Positions 58,105-64,000 of a stretch of DNA of 64,000 nucleotides are shown in pieces. The DNA is from Lepidodermella squamata. Lineage: Eukaryota > Gastrotricha. Where the stretch lies: the NCBI GenBank assembly GCA_047495785.1, contig JBLDXI010000020.1, positions 2,046,001 to 2,110,000 on the forward strand. The letters are read 5' to 3'. A program made the position numbers and the translations under genes. Positions within the stretch are counted from its first letter, which is position 1. The number at the start of each line of letters is the position of its first letter. A model generated the notes under the pieces. That model was not told where the DNA came from and made no database searches. It saw only the letters and a program-made list of their open reading frames with translations.

Positions 58105-61100
58105 TAGATTTCCCATAATCGACCGTAAATATTGATATGAATAATTTTGTTACAAAAATTAAAAATTAAATGACGTCCGAAAATATATTTGTAAATTTAA
58201 GGCAGCCATTTGCCGCAGTGTTAAGGCATCGCGGCTCGCTTTTTTTTCTCAAGTTTCTTTGGTTTTGTTTGACTTCGCCGTCATTGCTGAAAAACTGCGA
58301 GAGACTCTGAGTCCCGCTCTATTGCTATGACACTCTCGGAGTTGATGACAAGAAGTAGAACGTTAAAGAGTCAGTCAACAAGGCGCCCTGAGTGAGGGGG
58401 TGATGGAAAAGATTTACTTCGATCCATGCCTTTAGGATTCTTCCCCGATTCTTCCTTAGACTTAGCACCCAAACTTAGCGCCACATTAATTGGTAACATC
58501 GGCATTGGCCTCAAATTCAGAGGTAGGAGTAACATTGAATACAAGTGCAAGGCAAAATAAAATTCGTTCCAGAAATCAGCAATATGAACAGCCAGAAGCC
58601 AGCTGATGTTAATTTTCAACATCGCACAGCTCACGGGCACCGTAATATATTTCTGTATAAGCCGACGTCAGCTTGCGCTATTCTAAGCTAACACGGGTAG
58701 ATTTTGGCTGCCTAACTAGAAGTACTTTGTCGCTAATTTGTCTTCATTGAGCTGTTTGCATATTCAGTGTGATGAAAGAATGCAAATCATCTGGCCATTG
58801 CTGTCCAGAGAATTCTTCAATTCATAATATTGAAAACAACATGACAGAAAAGTCAAGGCATAATTGCCGATGCGCTGCTGCGACAAGATTTTTTGAATCT
58901 TAAATTCATAAAAACTTGACTTCTCCGGCTTGTTCAGCTAAAGTATAAAGTAGAATAACTGGGGAAAAAAAAGAAAAATTCACGCTTGTTCTTGTCTTTA
59001 TTATGGTTTATCTAAGAAGCCGCCCGTTTTATGACTGAAGTTGCCGCCAGATAAACTATTATCTTACTGATAGATGGTGCATTATTATACCCCGTTCTCA
59101 CGCATTATTTTCGCTTCAGACTTCACAGAAACGATCACCTACACAAAAAAATCGATGGTTTTTGGATGGCCTTTCAGGATCTGGCTAATATTTCTCGCTG
59201 ACGAACGCGCGTGCGTTTCACGTGGGTCTACAAGAAGAAGATGTTTTTCTTGACGTCGAATTCTTGCAGATTTTTTTATCCAAAATAATTGGCTCAATTA
59301 CGGCGAAAATTGACAAAAAACTGACATTTTCAAATTTCACTCACATGTTCGCGTAGGATTCAAGCCACAAAACTAATTAAAAGATACTCGGGCGATTTTT
59401 TATGCGTTGACAAGTTCACCCGTGTTTAAATCAAATTTGAAAGTTCGCTTCCGACTTCTCTTTAGCGCGCAACATCACTTCAACCTCAAATCGCCTATAG
59501 ACATCACAAAATTATTATGATTGTTTGAGTGATCTTGTCGGCAAACAAGTCTACAAAATTACCTGGCAGCGATAAGGTTTTGATGATATGATTATAACAA
59601 AAAGTATTGCACCGTGTTTGTCCGTGGGCGTACACTTGCATAACATGGCGGAACTCGAGCCATACGGGGGTCAATACTACACAGAACCAGGCCTAATACA
59701 ACAATAGGTCGCGCCGAGTTTCCTCTTAATCGCGCCGTTTTTTTCCATTAAGCTGCGTTGGGCGCGCACACCGCTCTCTTTTTTCATGAGTCACCCTGGC
59801 TATTAAGTAAGTGATCGCCCTATGACTTTTTCATACTTGAAATCAGCACGAAGTGGCATTTTTATTTGAATTGGCTTACGCTTTTACTGCGCGTGGGTTA
59901 CAACTTGGCTTAAAAGCCGGCTGAAAAAACGCACCTTAATCAAAACTCCTCCGCCTAAAAACATTTAGTACTGGCGAAGCCCTGCCCTCTACGCTATATG
60001 CAGAGAATAAACGGGAGCAAAACTCTTGTCACATGCATTCCTGAACTCAAGTAGTCCTAATTTTCGGGGCAGAGGAACCACGCATATACTTCATTCGTAT
60101 ATTACGCGACTGGCGACGCGTGAAAAACTAATAAGCCGCGGCTGAAGATGACATAAAGTGCCTCAATCTAGAATCTAGACAGTTTTATTATCTCTCTTTT
60201 TACTGATTACGACTTCCCTTGGGTAAATTTTATATATATATACGTGAAAAGCGACCACCCACCTCGATTTATTACTCTGATTTTTCGATATTATCATGAC
60301 TCATGATATTACTGGCTTCTGCACCTTTAAAGACTCGGGATTATGCGGCCACTGAATGATAGCTTCGCTTTGTAGATGACAGTCGGTGTAAAATGAATAT
60401 TTATAGATTTTTCTTAATGTGTTTTCCGGTTCCTCTATTTCCTGATTCTTATCCGACTATTTTTAAGGCTGATTTTCGCTCTCATCCAGCTGGACATATC
60501 GGCTTAAAACGCCCTCCTCCCACTCATCTTCTTTTATAAATGACGCGCGCGTATCGGTAAATAAAAGTTCTTGAAGGCGAAGGTATAATTTTTCTCAAAA
60601 TTTTTTATTTACATAATTTTTCATGTGAGTGTAAATTTATTAGCCGCGCATGTAAGAAACCCTGAGGCCTACGGGCGTAGGAAACGATTGCGTTAAGGAT
60701 TTTTTCATTGGGGTAAATAAAATCATCTAGCGCGGAAAAGCGAGCCATTTTAATTGAGACGCAAATAAACCCTTACGCGCGAATAATAAAAAACTTCTTC
60801 AGGTGAAATCGATATACCCATAGTTTCAAACGAGCGCGGCGGAAAAATTAGAGAGAGAGAATGAATCCAGCTCAGGATTTATTAGGCTCTTTATTATATA
60901 TAATTATATAAATGCCTGGTCCGACGCCCTAAAAATCCCACGCAGAAAAGTTTTTTTTTCACCGCGTTTCAAGTGATGAGTGATTTTTATGACGTTAATA
61001 TCACCGTCCAGTGTTTACCTGTCACCTAAGTGTAGGCACTCTTGCGTAGGTATCGAATCATAATGTCAACCGGAAAAGATTATTTAAAAACATTACCTGA

Positions 61101-61178
61101 AAAACGACGGTCCATTTTATTTCCCAGATTTCATATTACAGCTTGAATTTTATTTCATCATTTAGTTATTTTTAAATT
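58105..61178. other. Long spacer before the neuropeptide gene
   Basis: Three kilobases without an exon that I can support. An 89-residue minus-strand open frame at 58371-58640 has a hydrophobic N-terminus but no supporting feature. Presumably regulatory sequence of the neuropeptide gene. Confidence 0.4.
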
Positions 61179-61675
61179 ATGTTGGTGCAGCGTTTCAACT
61201 TTTTTCATGTTGCCGCTCTTCTTGTCGGCGCCATTGCCGTTGTCCTACTAGTTGCTGTTGATACAACTGAAGCTGAGGAGTTCGCACCCTTCCCGGGCTG
61301 CCGCATCATTCAGACACTCTGTGTTAAACCCCTACAACCATGCACCAAAATTGTCTGCGATCGAGGTAGCCGACTATCGGCTCTTCAGGGTGCCGATATG
61401 GAACCAAGTTCGTATTTTTTAAAGAAATTCTTAATTTTTATTAATAATTTTGTCTCTCAGCTTCGCCAAAGCGTTCAAAGCCAACTTTCATGCGGCTCGG
61501 CAAGCGAGCGGCAAATTTTATGCGATTTGGCAAGCGCGCGTCGAACTTTATGCGATTCGGCAAGCGATCCGAGACCTTCCTACAGCCACTGTTGATCGAA
61601 ACCGACGTCGAAGATGATGGCAATGCGGCGGACAACCGAGCGCCACTGATTGGCATCACGTACGGCATGCGTTGA
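61179..61675 (+). CDS. FMRFamide-like neuropeptide precursor
   Basis: Two exons (61179-61407 and 61461-61675) give 147 residues. The N-terminus is a signal peptide (MLVQRFNFFHVAALLVG, hydrophobic to about residue 32). A four-Cys segment follows (PGCRIIQTLCVKPLQPC...C, about residues 38-60). After a KR site come three peptides each ending in Gly-Lys-Arg: SKPTFMRL-amide, AANFMRF-amide and ASNFMRF-amide. An acidic tail completes the protein. Gly supplies the amide and KR the cleavage site. FMRFamide-like peptides act as neuromodulators through G-protein-coupled receptors or peptide-gated channels. The intron lies between the Cys segment and the peptides. A short precursor with C-terminal peptides is common in nematodes and flatworms, so it does not settle the phylum. 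Confidence 0.9.
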
Positions 61676-63733
61676 TCAAAAGCGGGACACGTTATATTTT
61701 TACTACCACCCTCACTTGTAAATAATATAAAATAAGACCGTCGTACATTTTTCTTAACCATCATTTTTTCAACAGCAATCGTTTAATATCATCAATAAAA
61801 ATTTCGGCTCGAAAAAATGCAATCAAAAGTTATGGTTAAGAAATTTTAGTTATAAAAACATCTCATGATCTCAATTTTTAGCTCTTGGTTATATTAAAAG
61901 TAATAATTTAATTAGTTTTCTCAACAAGCTAATAGCGATAAAGTTTTGTGAATATTGAGGCGTTTGGTTGAGTGAAAAAAGATGATGATGATGATGACAG
62001 TGATGATGTCTAGTCGCTTTCTGTTGGGCCTAATAAAAAGTCTGTTTTCGAACTAATCTTGTATGATCGATTTTTTGTAGAGAGAAAAAACGAAAAACAG
62101 GGACAATTATGCTGATTTTAGCAGATGGAAACTGATTGAACCGCAATTACTGGACAATTTGGGGCCGCTGAAAGATGAAAAACGATAACCGATGAATAAT
62201 TTATTATCAACTGCTATTTGAGTGTTACAATTTTTTTTTGAACTGATGAGTGCCGCCTTCATCATTCATATTTTTTTCAGCCTCTCTTCAAGATAAAATC
62301 ACGAAATCCACGCATTATATCAACTTTTTAGACAATTTCGTCATCATCATTTGCGATGATTGTTTATACTAAAGCACAAAGACTTTTAATTCGCAAATGT
62401 AGATGCTTTATTAGCGATAATTCAATCACAGCACGCTTGCACTGGGCCATCATAACGACAAGTTGACCCGCGCTTAAATTTTGTCAAAGTTCACGCGTCG
62501 CGCACTAATTTCCCAATAGTCAATCATGATGATGGTTGGCTGAAGAGAATAATTGTATATAAAAGTCCCAGATTGCCTTCAGATTCTGCGTATATACCAG
62601 AATAATACATTGTATAGCGCCGTTTTTTTTTTTATCAACTGGGGCTAAATGACCAGCGCTAATAATAGTAATAATAATATTCAATTTCTTCATCTTGACT
62701 GCTAGTCGATATTGTTGTACTCTAATACTATAGGGCTATTTTGATAAATACAATAAAAATAAGTATACCGATGATACTGATAAGTCGGCGAACTTCCGCT
62801 GAACGATGAATGAATTGTTGAAATCGAATTTTGAAAATGTACCCACGCGCTTTTTTATCATCATCATCGCCATCAGCTATACTTATGCAATTTGTTGTTC
62901 TGTTTTGTATTTTAACGTTAATAGGGCGCTAACATCCATAATAGTATAGTCAATCTAACGATCGTAATATGACGGGCTGTATTTTTTATATCTGTGTATA
63001 ATATTTTATTCTGCAAAATTTATAAAAATTATTAGAATGCCGCTGATATCATTTTTATTTGCTGCGCACTAAAATTTGCGAAAATAATCGCAAAAATTGG
63101 TAACTAGAGCAGATCAATGACATCTGCAGTTAATTCGTCATTAAGGTGGCTATTCAAGTGGCGTTCCCTCTAGTCCTGAGGGAAGAACCTGGTCATTTCC
63201 GCGTAACATCAATGATGCGTATTTCGTATATGATGATTCATGTAAGTTTTTATGATATATAAATCGAAGCGATTAGGCTACTATCCTTGTTATAGTCTTA
63301 CCTCGTGTTCATTACCTAGGGGATCGCTATAAATAAAATATTATCAATATTATATTTTCTTTCTATATTTTCTATATTTTCTGCTATTATATTTTCTTTT
63401 TTAGAAATCGAAAGATTTCCCCAAAGATCTGAGTAAATTATCTTCCTTAATCTCGATTTTCCACCGTAAAACGGCTCATTTTTGCATGAATGAACTTGCC
63501 ACCTGTTATTGTATGATGAGTCATCAGGAAAGAATATTCGCGAATTTCACGCATCCCTTATTATTGTCTCCTGTAAGACATTAATAAAAAATATCTTACT
63601 CTCTATAATATTCGAAACACTTGTATTTTCAGTGCAAGCGGTAAAAAAAACGTTACATTTTGATGTGATTACCTCTTGAATTGTGATTACTCATCCTCTT
63701 ATTCTTTTGTCCATCATTTTTAGTTATTTTTAG
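61676..63733. other. Spacer after the neuropeptide gene
   Basis: AT-rich with several ATC/GAT repeats (near 61985 and 62860). No gene is visible apart from a TATA-like box at 62556. Confidence 0.4.
62556..62565 (+). promoter_or_regulatory. TATA-like core promoter candidate
   Basis: TATATAAAAG is followed about 25 bp later by CTTCAGATTC, a plausible initiator. It could drive the gene whose partial exon begins at 63734. Confidence 0.35.
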
Positions 63734-64000
63734 GCGGCCAAGCGAGGCGATGTCTAGCATCTGTAGTTACAGTGCCAAAAAATCTACGCCCATTGTGCCC
63801 CTTGCCTCAAGTGGCTCTCGTCAGTTTTTACTGCGGAATAATTCTGCGAAATATTTTCGCCGTGACCTCCACACAAACAATAACCGGAAAAGTTGTCATT
63901 TTAGAACATCAGACTCATTCGATGCAGTTGAATTGACATGTATAGACGGCGGGGTTTCGCCGTGGTGCCACCATCACATGGGCTTATTGACCCTGAAGCA
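63734..64000 (+). CDS. Probable partial coding exon at the window edge
   Basis: An open frame follows an acceptor-like TTATTTTTAG at 63724-63733, includes an ATG at 63750 (MSSICSYSAKK) and runs off the window without a stop. The codons look balanced and polar (SGSRQFLLRNNSAKYFRRDL). No domain is recognisable in about 84 residues. It may be the first coding exon of the next gene, with a TATA-like promoter about 1.2 kb upstream. Confidence 0.4.

Noticed and set aside
58371-58640. Small secreted protein on the minus strand
   Set aside because: It has a hydrophobic start but irregular composition and no supporting features; kept only as a note in the spacer entry.
1-64000. CRISPR array, bacterial operon or prophage
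   Set aside because: Spliceosomal introns and metazoan gene families occur throughout, and there are no regularly spaced repeats with unique spacers.

Overview
This is a eukaryotic window from an invertebrate animal with compact, intron-rich genes. Most introns are about 50-60 bp with GT...AG ends and T-rich acceptors, the spacers are AT-rich, and small inverted-repeat transposons are frequent. The genes (nuclear receptors, an FMRFamide-type neuropeptide precursor, SLC30 zinc transporters, a KIF7/KIF27-type kinesin, PPP1R42, DPH1, SGF29) show a metazoan. I cannot name the phylum from sequence alone. The short introns and neuropeptide would fit a tardigrade, a nematode relative or a small-genome spiralian. 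The two cilium-associated genes (PPP1R42 and a KIF7/27 kinesin) argue against a C. elegans-like nematode.

Layout. From 1.9 to 27.2 kb there is a tandem same-strand array of eight nuclear-receptor paralogues, called here NR-L1 to NR-L7 and NR-D. NR-L1 to NR-L7 contain only a ligand-binding domain. The last gene, NR-D, also has a zinc-finger DNA-binding domain. I rebuilt exon models for all eight; every model keeps one open frame across conserved splice phases. All eight keep an AF-2-like helix (hydrophobic-hydrophobic-x-Glu-hydrophobic-hydrophobic). The three middle genes (NR-L5, L6, L7) also end in an LxxLL motif, the peptide by which coregulators, and the DBD-less receptors DAX1 and SHP, bind other receptors. 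This array is the most interesting system in the window: a local family of probable receptor modulators beside one DNA-binding member.

From 27.4 to 36.3 kb three minus-strand housekeeping-type genes follow: SGF29 (SAGA complex double-Tudor reader), DPH1 (first step of diphthamide synthesis) and a zinc-transporter homologue that has lost most metal-site residues. From 36.9 to 46.8 kb the genes are on the plus strand: PPP1R42 (leucine-rich-repeat PP1 regulator), an intact ZnT1-like zinc transporter with His-rich loops, and a large Ser/Arg-rich protein I do not recognise. From 47.6 to 53.3 kb a nine-exon KIF7/KIF27-type kinesin lies on the minus strand. A LINE retrotransposon (53.9-58.1 kb, minus) with intact endonuclease and reverse transcriptase lies just upstream of it, flanked by 64-bp direct repeats. 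Its ORF1 and ORF2 are in one frame separated by a single TAG. At 61.2 kb there is a two-exon FMRFamide-like precursor, and the window ends in a probable partial exon.

Spacers contain several foldback or MITE-like elements, one of them with a clear 8-bp target duplication inside an NR-L7 intron, plus a tRNA-derived SINE-like segment. All gene models are manual and unsupported by transcripts.
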